Shown: positions 1 through 7,589, counted from the first letter of the stretch. The stretch: 15,056 nt of DNA from an uncultured Bacteroidota bacterium (GCA_903819815.1 CAIJFC010000082.1:1-15056); one strand, 5' to 3'. Numbers and translations are program-made. The notes: generated by a model from the letters alone, not told the origin.

Positions 1-146
1 TAGAATTGCAATTGAATTTTTTAATTGCAATTGTCATTGGGGTTTTTCTATTTTTTACTACTGAAAACCGTTCAAGATATTACACTGACTTTTGGGTGGA
101 GAGTATTCCTATTGTTTGGTGGCTGCTTTTTCTCTTCATTCAATAA
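1..146 (+). CDS. C-terminal fragment of an unidentified small membrane protein
   Basis: A reading frame is open from the left edge (first whole codon at position 3) to a TAA at 144-146, giving about 47 residues. The visible part has two hydrophobic stretches (around NFLIAIVIGVFLFF and IPIVWWLLFLFI) separated by a polar, aromatic segment (TTENRSRYYTDFWVES). That is the pattern of a helical hairpin at the end of an integral inner-membrane protein. Residues ending LFLFIQ are followed directly by the stop. I do not recognise the family and assign no function. The frame is short and its start lies outside the window, so it could still be a chance open frame. The hydrophobic pattern and the fact that it stops just before the next gene favour a real gene end. 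Confidence 0.45.
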   Translation, partial: ELQLNFLIAIVIGVFLFFTTENRSRYYTDFWVESIPIVWWLLFLFIQ

Positions 147-172
147 GAATAAATTGTCTCCGTCTTGAGTTT

Positions 173-184
173 CCCCTTCGGGGG
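173..184. repeat. G/C-rich UUCG hairpin at convergent gene ends
   Basis: CCCC at 173-176 pairs with GGGG at 181-184 around a TTCG loop on the plus strand, followed by a second G run (188-192). The segment stands out as strongly G/C-rich in an A/T-rich window. It lies between the end of the left-edge membrane gene (+) and the end of the M3 peptidase gene (-), whose TAA (185-187) directly abuts it. A T-run expected of an intrinsic terminator is missing on both sides, so I label it a hairpin or repeat-like element rather than a terminator. Similar C-run/TTCG/G-run strings between genes are, from memory, frequent in Flavobacterium-type genomes, which suggests a dispersed element. Confidence 0.45.
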
Positions 185-2215
185 TTAGGGGGCTAAACCT
201 GCTCTTCTCAACAACGCATCTGGTTTTGGTTCTTGACCTCTGAAGCGTTTATACAAAACCATTGGATGTTCTGTTCCTCCCTTAGAAAGAACATTATCTT
301 TGAATTTTGTAGCCACCTCAACATTGAAAATTCCTTTTTCTTGAAAATAAGCAAAAGCATCGGCATCGAGAACTTCCGCCCATTTATAACTGTAATATCC
401 AGACGAATAACCACCTTGAAAAATATGCGAAAAAGCGGTGCTAATTGCGTTTTCTTTAACTTCAGGATACAATTGCGTTGCTGAAAATTGTTCGGTTTCA
501 AACGTTTTTATATCTTTTATATTCGATGGGTCTTGACCGTGCCAACCCATATCTAACAATCCGAAACTCAATTGGCGCATCGTTGCCATTCCTTCTTGGA
601 AGCTGGCACTTTCTTTGATTTTTTGGACTAATTCCATTGGAATCATTTCGTTAGTTTGATAATGATGCGCAAATAATGACAATGCTTCCGCTTCATAACA
701 CCAGTTTTCCATAATTTGACTTGGCAATTCCACAAAATCCCAATATACGCTTGTTCCCGACAAACTTGGATAAGTGGTATTCGCCAACATTCCGTGCAAA
801 CCGTGTCCGAATTCGTGAAATAAAGTGGTTACTTCGTTGAATGTCAATAAGGATGGTTTTGTTTCTGTTGGTTTTGTAAAATTACAAACATTGGAAATGT
901 GAGGTCTTTCGTTTATATTGTCTAAAATATATTGCGACTTAAACGAGGTCATCCAAGCGCCGTTTCGTTTTCCTTTTCGTGGGAAAAAATCAGCATAAAA
1001 AATGGCAACTAATTGATTGTCTTCGTCTTTTAATTCATACGTTTTTACTTCTTCGTGGTATTTATCGATATCAAAAATCTCTTTAAAAGTGATGCCATAT
1101 AATTTTTGAGCAATTGTAAAAGCACCGTCTAAAACTTTTTCTAATTGGAAATACGGTTTCAAAATCTCATCATCTAAATTGAATAATTGTTGTTTCAATT
1201 TCTCAGAATAATAAGCGCCATCCCATTTTTCTATTTGGTCAATTCCGTCTAATTTTTGGGCGAAAGCAGTTAATTCGGCAAATTCTTTTTGAGCGGATGG
1301 TTTGGCTTTTGCCAATAAATCATTTAAAAAGGAAATTACTTGTTCTGGTGTTTGCGCCATGCGTTCTTCCAAAACATAATGAGCGTGGGTGGCGTAACCC
1401 AAAACTTGCGCTCTATCAAAACGCAATTTGGCAATTTTTAAAACGATTTCCTGATTGTCGAATTCATTATTTTTAAAAGCACGAGCTCCGAAAGCTATTG
1501 CCATTTTTTTTCGCAATTCTCGATTATCAGAATACGTTACAAATGGAATATAACTTGGGTGATCCAAAGTAAAAATCCAACCTTCTTTTTCAAGGCTTTT
1601 TGCCAATGCATGAGCGGCTTCTATGGTTCCTTCTGGCAGACCTGCCAAATCCTTTTCATCGGTAAGATGCAATTGAAACGCTTGGGTTTCGGCCAAAACA
1701 TTTTCGCCAAATTGCAAACTCAATTTTGATAATTCTTTGTCGATTTCTCGTAGAATGGTTTTTTTATCATCGGATAAATTAGCACCATTTCTAGAAAAAC
1801 TTTTGTATTTTTTATCTAAAAGCGTGGTTTGTTCTGGGTTTAGATTTAAAGCTTCTTTTTGTTCGTAAACCGCTTTTACTTTTGCAAATAAAGCAGCATT
1901 CAAACGAACATCATTTCCAAATTCGGACAGTAATGGGGATACTTCTTGTGCGATTTTTTGCATTTCGTCACTAGTTTCGGCAGAATTCATATTGAAAAAG
2001 ATACTTGAAATTCGGTCTAAAGTGTTTCCACTAAACGCTAATGTTTCGATTGTATTTTCGAATGTTGGTTTTTCGGAATTGTTTACAATGGCGTCGATTT
2101 CGGCTTTTGCCAATGCGATTCCTTTTTGAAATGCAGGAAGATAATCTTCATTTTTGATTTGAGAAAAAGGAGCAGTGTCGTATTTTGTATTGAAATGGTG
2201 TGTTAATATACTCAT
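185..2215 (-). CDS. dcp: M3-family dipeptidyl carboxypeptidase (Dcp-like zinc oligopeptidase)
   Basis: Zinc metallopeptidase of family M3 that removes dipeptides from the C-terminus of short peptides, usually in the cytoplasm or periplasm. No signal peptide is seen, so cytoplasmic action is inferred. The HEFGH zinc motif is at residues 467-471 and the third ligand is probably E496 in the segment YWDFVELPSQ. This matches the spacing known for E. coli Dcp, and the 676-residue length also fits. Start choice: the frame is open further upstream, but the ATG at 2213-2215 (MSILTHHFNTKY) fits the family N-terminus. The earlier ATG at 2260 would lie within repeat-like DNA and on top of a candidate promoter box. 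The C-terminal residues (GLAP) and stop codon run into a G/C-rich hairpin element. It may work with the S46 dipeptidyl-peptidase of this window in peptide scavenging. An OpdA/PrlC-type oligopeptidase A is the main alternative. Confidence 0.93.
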   Translation of the reverse strand: MSILTHHFNTKYDTAPFSQIKNEDYLPAFQKGIALAKAEIDAIVNNSEKPTFENTIETLAFSGNTLDRISSIFFNMNSAETSDEMQKIAQEVSPLLSEFGNDVRLNAALFAKVKAVYEQKEALNLNPEQTTLLDKKYKSFSRNGANLSDDKKTILREIDKELSKLSLQFGENVLAETQAFQLHLTDEKDLAGLPEGTIEAAHALAKSLEKEGWIFTLDHPSYIPFVTYSDNRELRKKMAIAFGARAFKNNEFDNQEIVLKIAKLRFDRAQVLGYATHAHYVLEERMAQTPEQVISFLNDLLAKAKPSAQKEFAELTAFAQKLDGIDQIEKWDGAYYSEKLKQQLFNLDDEILKPYFQLEKVLDGAFTIAQKLYGITFKEIFDIDKYHEEVKTYELKDEDNQLVAIFYADFFPRKGKRNGAWMTSFKSQYILDNINERPHISNVCNFTKPTETKPSLLTFNEVTTLFHEFGHGLHGMLANTTYPSLSGTSVYWDFVELPSQIMENWCYEAEALSLFAHHYQTNEMIPMELVQKIKESASFQEGMATMRQLSFGLLDMGWHGQDPSNIKDIKTFETEQFSATQLYPEVKENAISTAFSHIFQGGYSSGYYSYKWAEVLDADAFAYFQEKGIFNVEVATKFKDNVLSKGGTEHPMVLYKRFRGQEPKPDALLRRAGLAP

Positions 2216-2237
2216 TTTGTTGTTTAAATATTTATTT

Positions 2238-2318
2238 CGCCAAGATTCACAAAGGAACACAAAGGCTCACAAAGGTAAAGTAAGTCGAAAGATTCTTGGC
2301 GAATCTTCGCGTTCCTTT
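2238..2318. repeat. Repeat-like intergenic segment with 10-bp CACAAAGG array and inverted partners
   Basis: Between purE and the M3 gene, CACAAAGG occurs three times at exact 10-base spacing (2248-2255, 2258-2265, 2268-2275). CGCCAAGA (2238-2245) is repeated inverted as TCTTGGCG (2294-2301), and AAAGGAAC (2251-2258) is repeated inverted as GTTCCTTT (2311-2318). The two inverted pairs interleave, so this looks like two oppositely oriented copies of one short element rather than a single hairpin. Within it, 2286-2309 can fold alone: about 9 base pairs with one bulge around a TTGGC loop. Facing purE, that hairpin could weakly end its transcript, but no T-run follows. CACAAAGG-type strings are, from memory, common between genes in Flavobacterium. 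Confidence 0.6.
2270..2277 (-). promoter_or_regulatory. Candidate -7 box (TACCTTTG) for the M3 peptidase gene
   Basis: Read on the minus strand this is TACCTTTG, an exact match to the Bacteroidota TAnnTTTG -7 consensus, about 55 bases ahead of the chosen ATG. No TTG is visible at the usual upstream distance. The box also lies inside the CACAAAGG repeat array, where TTTG recurs every 10 bases, so the match may be a by-product of the repeat. Confidence 0.3.
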
Positions 2319-2339
2319 GAATATCTTCGTAAAAATTTT

Positions 2340-2822
2340 TTATTTTTTAAGATTCTTAGAAGATTTATTCACCGATTCTTTCAAACCTTCTTTGTACAAA
2401 ATGATTTTATCCAATACACATTTGTCTTGTGTTCCGATGATTTGTGCGGCAAGAATTCCAGCATTTTTGGCTCCGTTTAAAGCTACGGTTGCAACAGGAA
2501 CGCCACCTGGCATTTGTAAAATGGACAAAACTGAATCCCAGCCATCTATAGAATTACTAGATTTTATAGGCACTCCGATTACGGGAAGTGGCGACATGGA
2601 TGCGACCATTCCAGGCAAATGGGCAGCTCCACCAGCTCCAGCAATAATCACTGAAATCCCGCGAAGATGGGCGTTTTTACTGAAATCTACCAATTTATCT
2701 GGAGTTCTATGTGCCGAAACAATATCCACTTCGGTTTCGATATCAAAACCATTTAGAATGTCAATTGCATCTTGCATTACTGGCATGTCGGAAATGCTTC
2801 CCATTATTACGGCTACTTTCAT
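2340..2822 (-). CDS. purE: N5-carboxyaminoimidazole ribonucleotide mutase, class I
   Basis: PurE converts N5-CAIR, made by PurK, into CAIR in de novo purine synthesis in the cytoplasm. The 160-residue length is typical for the class I bacterial octamer. Recognisable motifs are GSISD (8-12), which binds substrate phosphate; SAHRTP (36-41) with the H38-R39 pair; the glycine-rich AGAGGAAHLPGM (61-72); and QMPGGVPVATVA (103-114). A lysine-rich tail follows (SSKNLKK). The gene lies 79 bases downstream of purK on the same strand, so the two probably share a transcript. The presence of PurK supports the two-step bacterial route rather than the direct class II carboxylase. The long open frame on the opposite strand (2296-2835) is a shadow. 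Function is secure from the motifs. Confidence 0.97.
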   Translation of the reverse strand: MKVAVIMGSISDMPVMQDAIDILNGFDIETEVDIVSAHRTPDKLVDFSKNAHLRGISVIIAGAGGAAHLPGMVASMSPLPVIGVPIKSSNSIDGWDSVLSILQMPGGVPVATVALNGAKNAGILAAQIIGTQDKCVLDKIILYKEGLKESVNKSSKNLKK

Positions 2823-2829
2823 TTTTTAT

Positions 2830-2890
2830 ATTTAAAGATTGATTATTAAAAGATTGAAAAATTTACGCATAAATATTTGAATCTTTAAAT
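2830..2890. repeat. 11-bp inverted repeat in the purK-purE spacer
   Basis: ATTTAAAGATT (2830-2840) is repeated as its exact reverse complement AATCTTTAAAT (2880-2890), with 39 bases between the arms. A further partial direct copy of the left arm, AAAAGATTGA, lies at 2848-2857 inside the loop. The structure nearly fills the 79-base spacer. In the purK-purE transcript it would form an A/U-rich stem just before the purE start codon. It may be a small dispersed repeat, a processing or mRNA-stability element, or simply A/T-rich drift. No T-run follows, so it is not a typical terminator. Confidence 0.5.
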
Positions 2891-2901
2891 CATTTAATAT
2901 T

Positions 2902-4053
2902 TTAATTTCCACTTATTACTCTAATTGTATTTTTAACTTTTTCGGCAATTTTTCGGGCTTCGACCATATCCTCATTTACAATAGTTACGTGTCCCATTTT
3001 TCGGAAAGGACGCGTTTGTTTTTTTCCATAAATATGAGGGGTTACACCATTCCAGCCCAAAATAGTTTCTATATTTTCGTAAACTACATCGCCTGAAAAT
3101 CCTTCTTCCCCAACCAAATTTACCATTATTCCAGCTACTTTACTATCAGTATTTCCTAAAGGCAAATCTAAAATGGCTCGGATATGGTTTTCAAATTGCG
3201 AGGTAAAACTGGCTTCTATAGTGTGGTGCCCAGAATTGTGTGGACGAGGAGCCACTTCATTGACGATAATTTCGTCATTGATGGTTTGAAACATTTCAAC
3301 GGCTAAAAGCCCAACATGATTGAATTTTTCGGAAACAGTTAAAGCAATTGCTCTTGCTTTTTCGGCCACTTTATAATCAATTCGCGCGGGACAAATCACA
3401 TATTCTACTTGGTTGGCCTCCGGATGAAATTCCATTTCTACCACTGGATAGGTTCTAATTTCTCCAGACACGTTTCGGCAAACTATAACTGATAATTCAT
3501 TTTTAAATGGAATTAGCTCTTCTGAAATACATTCTACGTTAGGTAAATTATCTAAATCTGAAAGCACTTTTATAATTTTTACGCCCATTCCGTCGTACCC
3601 AAATTCAGTGCATTTCCATACAAATGGCAATTTTACATTTTGAAGATTCGAAATTAACGCTTCTAAATTTTCAAATCTTTGATAGGCTGCAGTTGGAATA
3701 TTATTTTGAGAATAAAAATCTTTTTGAATGCCTTTATTCTGAATTAATCGGAGAGTTTTTGGAGATGGAAATACTTTAACGCCTTCGCTTTCTAGTTTTT
3801 CTAAAGCATCAAGATTGACCAATTCTATTTCAAACGTTAAAATATCAACCTGCTGTCCGAAATAATAAACCGTATCAAAGTCCATTAAATCTCCTTGAAA
3901 AAATTTATTGCAAGCAATTTTACAAGGCGCTTCGTCACTCGGGTCGAGAACATACGTTTGAATGTCGAATTTTCTGGTTTCAAACAACATCATTTTACCG
4001 AGTTGTCCGCCACCGAGGATTCCTAATTTAAAATCGGAAGAAAAATAATTCAT
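2902..4053 (-). CDS. purK: N5-carboxyaminoimidazole ribonucleotide synthase
   Basis: PurK uses ATP and bicarbonate to carboxylate AIR to N5-CAIR, the substrate of PurE. The 383-residue protein has the ATP-grasp layout: an N-terminal dinucleotide-like fold with GILGGGQLGKMM (11-22); a central nucleotide-binding part with the KCTEFGYDGMGVKI loop and the ISEELIPF segment; and the PRPHNSGHHTIEA motif at 269-281, diagnostic for PurK-type carboxylases. A C-terminal segment containing PHIYGKKQTRPFRKMGHVTI completes the family pattern. The ATG at 4051-4053 sits about 17 bases from a perfect TAnnTTTG box, implying a very short leader. It is the first gene of a purK-purE unit. The unrelated DUF1501 gene ends 64 bases upstream on the same strand with no clear terminator between, so read-through is possible. 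Confidence 0.97.
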   Translation of the reverse strand: MNYFSSDFKLGILGGGQLGKMMLFETRKFDIQTYVLDPSDEAPCKIACNKFFQGDLMDFDTVYYFGQQVDILTFEIELVNLDALEKLESEGVKVFPSPKTLRLIQNKGIQKDFYSQNNIPTAAYQRFENLEALISNLQNVKLPFVWKCTEFGYDGMGVKIIKVLSDLDNLPNVECISEELIPFKNELSVIVCRNVSGEIRTYPVVEMEFHPEANQVEYVICPARIDYKVAEKARAIALTVSEKFNHVGLLAVEMFQTINDEIIVNEVAPRPHNSGHHTIEASFTSQFENHIRAILDLPLGNTDSKVAGIMVNLVGEEGFSGDVVYENIETILGWNGVTPHIYGKKQTRPFRKMGHVTIVNEDMVEARKIAEKVKNTIRVISGN

Positions 4054-4070
4054 TTAAAATAAATTTTTCA

Positions 4071-4078
4071 CAAAGATA
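4071..4078 (-). promoter_or_regulatory. Candidate -7 box (TATCTTTG) for purK-purE
   Basis: On the minus strand this reads TATCTTTG, an exact match to the Bacteroidota sigma-A -7 consensus TAnnTTTG. It lies 17 bases before the purK ATG, in the 64-base gap after the DUF1501 gene. Initiation a few bases downstream would leave a leader of roughly 10 nucleotides. No convincing TTG -33 element is visible; the upstream part is A/T-rich. Confidence 0.5.
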
Positions 4079-4117
4079 CTTTAAAAGAGTAAAAATAAAA
4101 AGATACGCTATTTAAAA

Positions 4118-5764
4118 TTATCTACGAACAATTATTTTCTTAGTAAAACTACCATTATTGGTCTCTACTTTTAAGGTATAAATTCCAGTTGCTAAATTTT
4201 GAACATCTATAGAATAACTATCTGAAGTCATTGGATTTCTATACGTTGCCACTAATTTACCATCCAAAGAATACACTGAAACTACATTTATAGAATTATT
4301 AATTGAGTTTATATTTACCGTTTCCACCGTTGGATTTGGGTAAACAACAATGTCATTTCTATTTCCAAAGTCGTTGGTTGAAAGTAAATTATTCGAGTAA
4401 CAGCCTGATGGAACCGTGTTTTCAACTTTTATCAAATTACTAACTTTACTATTTGCGTACCCTTGGTTCGTAGTGTTATTATAAAAAGTTAAATCCAATG
4501 TTTGGTTACTTGTTCCAAACCAATCTTGAAGAATTGTACTAAAAACTCTGCGGTAATCGTGTTGTACGGTTTGCACTTGGAAATTATTTGCCGATACCGC
4601 TTCTGACAGATTAATATTTGTTCCTGAAACTCCTGGATTTATTGATTTTCCAAAAACGAACATTGGAGCAATTTCTCCATGATCGGTTCCTAAATTCCCA
4701 TTTTCTCCTGCTTTTCTTCCGAATTCAGAAAATGGAACAGCAATTACATCATCCCCTAAATTCTGATTATTTAAATCGGTTATAAAAGAATTTATAGCTT
4801 CTGAAACTTGGGTCAACAGATTGGCGTGTGTTCCTAGATGAGTGGTTGTGTTTGAGGCAACTTGAATGTCATGAGTATCAAAACCGCCAATTTTTACCAA
4901 ATAGACCTTTGTTTGTAGGCCCCCGGAAATGAATTTAGCTACCGTTTTTAATTGGTTAGCCAAACTTGTTGAAGGATAAGTAACATTCGATGAATTTGTT
5001 CCTGCACTAAAAGCTGAAGAAATACTTTGAGCATATAAGTTCGTCTCTGCATCGCTAGCCATTATAAATCGAATTAAATCTCCATATTCAGAATTTGGAA
5101 TTGACGTTGGCGGCGCCCCTCCTAAACCATTTAATACTGAGTAAAAACCTGCAGGATCTTGCCCATTAATATTAATTGACATTCCGTGTTCTACTTCTCC
5201 GTGGAAACCTAAAGAATTATCGCTGCTTCCTAATTGAATACCTAAAGGAAAATTTGCGGTTAAGAAATTGCTGTAATAATTTTCTAAAAATCGTCCAATC
5301 CAACCACTATCAATATTGTTATTGGCAGCCGTTCCGTCTCCGCCTGTCAACCATAAATCGGTTGATTTGAAGTGGGATTTATCTTGAGAAGCATATCCAA
5401 CTCCTTGAATTACCCTCATTAAACCGCGGTCATACAAACTTTTGAAACCTGTTAATGAAGGGTGAAGTCCAATTTGATTCGCCAATGGTAAAGTAGAATC
5501 TAAATTAATTACTCCATTGGTTTGACCAGCATTATTTAATTTTATGCTCGGACGCAAAGCTGCATAAATATCGTATTGATTTAAAGGAACTACGGTATTC
5601 AAACCATCATTTGCTCCAGATAATTGAACTAATACTATTTTTTTTGCATTTACATTCGGACAGGAAGTCATTCCTGCCGATTTAAATAATGCAAAAACTT
5701 CCGTTGGCAAAAGCGATAATGCAGATGCAGATGCGGTGAGTTGAATAAAATTTCTTCTTTTCAT
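4118..5764 (-). CDS. DUF1501 protein with twin-arginine-like leader and T9SS sorting domain
   Basis: A 548-residue protein of the DUF1501 family, which is related to the alkaline phosphatase/sulfatase fold but has no proven general activity. The N-terminus MKRRNFIQLTA resembles a twin-arginine (Tat) signal, followed by a small hydrophobic region rich in A, S and L. Family motifs visible are LSGANDGLNTVVP near residue 50, the FDTHD motif at 295-299, and FSEFGRKAGENG (345-356) followed by GTDHG (359-363). Residues 465-548 form a type A T9SS sorting domain: VVYPNP at 473-478, then VYSLDGK, ATGIYTLKV and a basic end KKIIVRR. Export across the inner membrane and then delivery to the cell surface or medium by T9SS is inferred. 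It starts 11 bases after the DUF1800 gene, so the two are almost certainly cotranscribed. Substrate unknown. Confidence 0.93.
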   Translation of the reverse strand: MKRRNFIQLTASASALSLLPTEVFALFKSAGMTSCPNVNAKKIVLVQLSGANDGLNTVVPLNQYDIYAALRPSIKLNNAGQTNGVINLDSTLPLANQIGLHPSLTGFKSLYDRGLMRVIQGVGYASQDKSHFKSTDLWLTGGDGTAANNNIDSGWIGRFLENYYSNFLTANFPLGIQLGSSDNSLGFHGEVEHGMSININGQDPAGFYSVLNGLGGAPPTSIPNSEYGDLIRFIMASDAETNLYAQSISSAFSAGTNSSNVTYPSTSLANQLKTVAKFISGGLQTKVYLVKIGGFDTHDIQVASNTTTHLGTHANLLTQVSEAINSFITDLNNQNLGDDVIAVPFSEFGRKAGENGNLGTDHGEIAPMFVFGKSINPGVSGTNINLSEAVSANNFQVQTVQHDYRRVFSTILQDWFGTSNQTLDLTFYNNTTNQGYANSKVSNLIKVENTVPSGCYSNNLLSTNDFGNRNDIVVYPNPTVETVNINSINNSINVVSVYSLDGKLVATYRNPMTSDSYSIDVQNLATGIYTLKVETNNGSFTKKIIVRR

Positions 5765-5775
5765 ATAAAATAGTA

Positions 5776-7422
5776 TTAAAACATTTGAGATTCTGGTGCT
5801 CTCAAAATATTTGTTACCAATAATTTCAATCTTGATTCTACCACTGTATTTACACCGGTAGCGATATAATCATCCCAAGCATTGGTCCAATAAAAACTAG
5901 CCATCCCTTGAAGTAAAAAAGTACTCATAAAATAGTTAACCCGGTTAGTATCTGGATTTTGAGCAAAAAGAGCATTACACAATTCAGATGTTAAAATAAA
6001 TGGATCATTCGCAACGGTAATAATATTTCCGTATCTAACCACATTTGAAATATTAATTTTAGTTATTATAGTTGCATTTCCACTTATTCTATTAATTCCA
6101 TCTAATAATGATTCCCCTAAACGATACCTCGAAATTAAATTGGTTGCAGAAATCCAATTTTTATCAAAATCTGGGGCTTGATAGTAGGCTGGATGTCCGG
6201 CAACATTTTCAGGATTAAACAGCATCATATTCGATCCTGTCAAAAAGCTATTATAGACAAAAAGTGACCAAAATTTGTAATAATAATCGTACGCACTTGT
6301 ATTAGGATCTGAAATAGTTGCTTTTAAGAATGTACAGATTTCAGAAAGTTGATTTAGAGGCGATTTTATCATTCCACCGATAGTTTCATTAGTAGAATCG
6401 GAATCGTCTAAATCATAAAAATGCTTACTTTCTAATAATTTTCTAATTATTGGGGCAATTTCATAACCATTGTTATAAAATTCTAAAGCCAAAGGAGTAA
6501 TAATGTCCGTTTCAACTTCAGGAGTTATGGTTCCTTTTACAAAATAAATGTACATTTTACGACAAATATTTTTAGCGGTTGCCTGTTGATTAAAAATCAT
6601 ATTTACAAAAGCGTTCAGCTCGGTATCCATTCCCGCATCGTTGGTTGCTGCAGCAATCACAGTGTTATTAAAAGCGCTACTGAATGTTTTTGCACTCGTG
6701 TGATGCAACGAAAATACGTTATAGCCTTTTGGCAAAGAAGTATCTGGATCAATAATCGTTCTGGTATTCAATCTCCTAAAACCAGTTAATACTCTGGCTG
6801 CTTGAACTACATCAGCTTCGGTATAAGTGGTGTAATTTCCAACGCCAATTTGAGGTCCTTTACCAATGGTGAAAAGCTCAAAAAACTCCCTTGCATAATT
6901 TTCGTTTGGCGCTGTTTTAGTATTTGAAGTATTGTTTAAATAATACAACATATTATTATTCAACGTCATTTTTTTTGCTAAAGTTTTATAATTCCCATAG
7001 GAATAATGTAAAAGCAATCGGATATAATCGTAAAAATCAGTTGCTGAGGACGAAGCATCTATCTCTACTGTAAAACATGTAGATAAAAAATGAGATAATT
7101 TGTACTTTAAATTAGGGCTATTAATAGCATTGTACCACCACCAACCTGCAACTATTCCGCTTTTTCTTCCCTGATTTGCAAATGAGGTAGCCAATGCGGT
7201 TGATTCCGTCCAAAAACCATCAGGAGCAGAGGTTGGAAGTGGGTCGTACGGCAAATTTACTAAAGGAGTACTTGTTGACAATAGTAAATTTAATCCCTGA
7301 TTAGGTGTTAAAAGAGCATATTGATCAATTAAAGATCTATGGTATACAAAAGATGCTCTTCTTAATAAATGTCTTGCATTTTTTTGTCCTAAAATGCCGG
7401 TATGAGGGTCTAATGAAGCCAT
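5776..7422 (-). CDS. DUF1800 family protein
   Basis: A 548-residue DUF1800 protein; family function is not established. Motifs visible are HLLRRASF (18-25), NENYAREFFELFTIG starting at residue 173, EADVVQAARVLTGFR, the HHTSAKTF segment, ICRKMYIYFV, KSPLNQL, and a late NPENVAGHPAYYQAPDF...W..ATNLISRY region. All are characteristic of the family. Start choice: the frame is open to an ATG at 7461, but the internal ATG at 7420-7422 (MASLDPHTGILG) fits better, because a TAnnTTTG box at 7451-7458 would put transcription initiation downstream of the longer start. Neither start gives a Sec, lipoprotein or Tat signal, and there is no T9SS tail. This is striking because the DUF1501 partner, 11 bases downstream, has export signals at both ends. 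The two families are often neighbours, so a shared complex is plausible but unproven. Confidence 0.9.
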   Translation of the reverse strand: MASLDPHTGILGQKNARHLLRRASFVYHRSLIDQYALLTPNQGLNLLLSTSTPLVNLPYDPLPTSAPDGFWTESTALATSFANQGRKSGIVAGWWWYNAINSPNLKYKLSHFLSTCFTVEIDASSSATDFYDYIRLLLHYSYGNYKTLAKKMTLNNNMLYYLNNTSNTKTAPNENYAREFFELFTIGKGPQIGVGNYTTYTEADVVQAARVLTGFRRLNTRTIIDPDTSLPKGYNVFSLHHTSAKTFSSAFNNTVIAAATNDAGMDTELNAFVNMIFNQQATAKNICRKMYIYFVKGTITPEVETDIITPLALEFYNNGYEIAPIIRKLLESKHFYDLDDSDSTNETIGGMIKSPLNQLSEICTFLKATISDPNTSAYDYYYKFWSLFVYNSFLTGSNMMLFNPENVAGHPAYYQAPDFDKNWISATNLISRYRLGESLLDGINRISGNATIITKINISNVVRYGNIITVANDPFILTSELCNALFAQNPDTNRVNYFMSTFLLQGMASFYWTNAWDDYIATGVNTVVESRLKLLVTNILRAPESQMF

Positions 7423-7450
7423 AACTATTTGATTAATACCATTTAGACTC

Positions 7451-7458
7451 CAAAAATA
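7451..7458 (-). promoter_or_regulatory. Candidate -7 box (TATTTTTG) for the DUF1800-DUF1501 operon
   Basis: On the minus strand this is TATTTTTG, matching TAnnTTTG, 28 bases before the chosen ATG of the DUF1800 gene. No clear -33 TTG lies at the expected spacing. The location supports the shorter DUF1800 start and shares the roughly 190-base divergent spacer with the hpt promoter. Confidence 0.4.
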
Positions 7459-7562
7459 CAAATTAGTTTAATATTAATTTAACATTTTAAAAAAAAACTT
7501 CAATTAATTAATTTGTAGGGATTTATTTACTAGAAAAATAAAATATATAGGCGGTTTATCTT

Positions 7563-7589
7563 TTGTAAAATGGGAATTCTATATCTTTG
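7563..7589 (+). promoter_or_regulatory. Promoter of hpt-adk-obg (TTG ... TATCTTTG)
   Basis: TATCTTTG at 7582-7589 is an exact TAnnTTTG -7 box, and TTG at 7563-7565 is a candidate -33 element. The 16-base spacer is slightly shorter than the usual 17-23. Initiation a few bases downstream would leave a leader of about 18 nucleotides before the TTG start codon of hpt at 7613. This is the most convincing promoter in the window. Confidence 0.6.

Noticed and set aside
4..33. Two copies of AATTGCAATTG, 19 bases apart, at the left edge
   Set aside because: They are in different frames of the partial membrane gene and in A/T-rich coding sequence; probably chance, and the context is cut off by the window edge.
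171..192. G/C-rich hairpin near 180 as an intrinsic terminator for the convergent genes
   Set aside because: Only four base pairs and no U-run on either strand; kept as a repeat-like hairpin instead.
2296..2835. 179-codon open frame on the plus strand opposite purE
   Set aside because: It lies over purE, whose motifs are unmistakable, and its translation has no recognisable domain. It is a shadow of the real gene.
7459..7461. Longer start for the DUF1800 protein (13 more residues)
   Set aside because: It would overlap the only good -7 box, adds no signal peptide, and lacks family similarity in the added residues.
7512..7523. Perfect AATTAATTAATT palindrome near 7505-7523 in the divergent spacer
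   Set aside because: Simple A/T alternation readily arises by chance in this base composition, and it has no other supporting signal.
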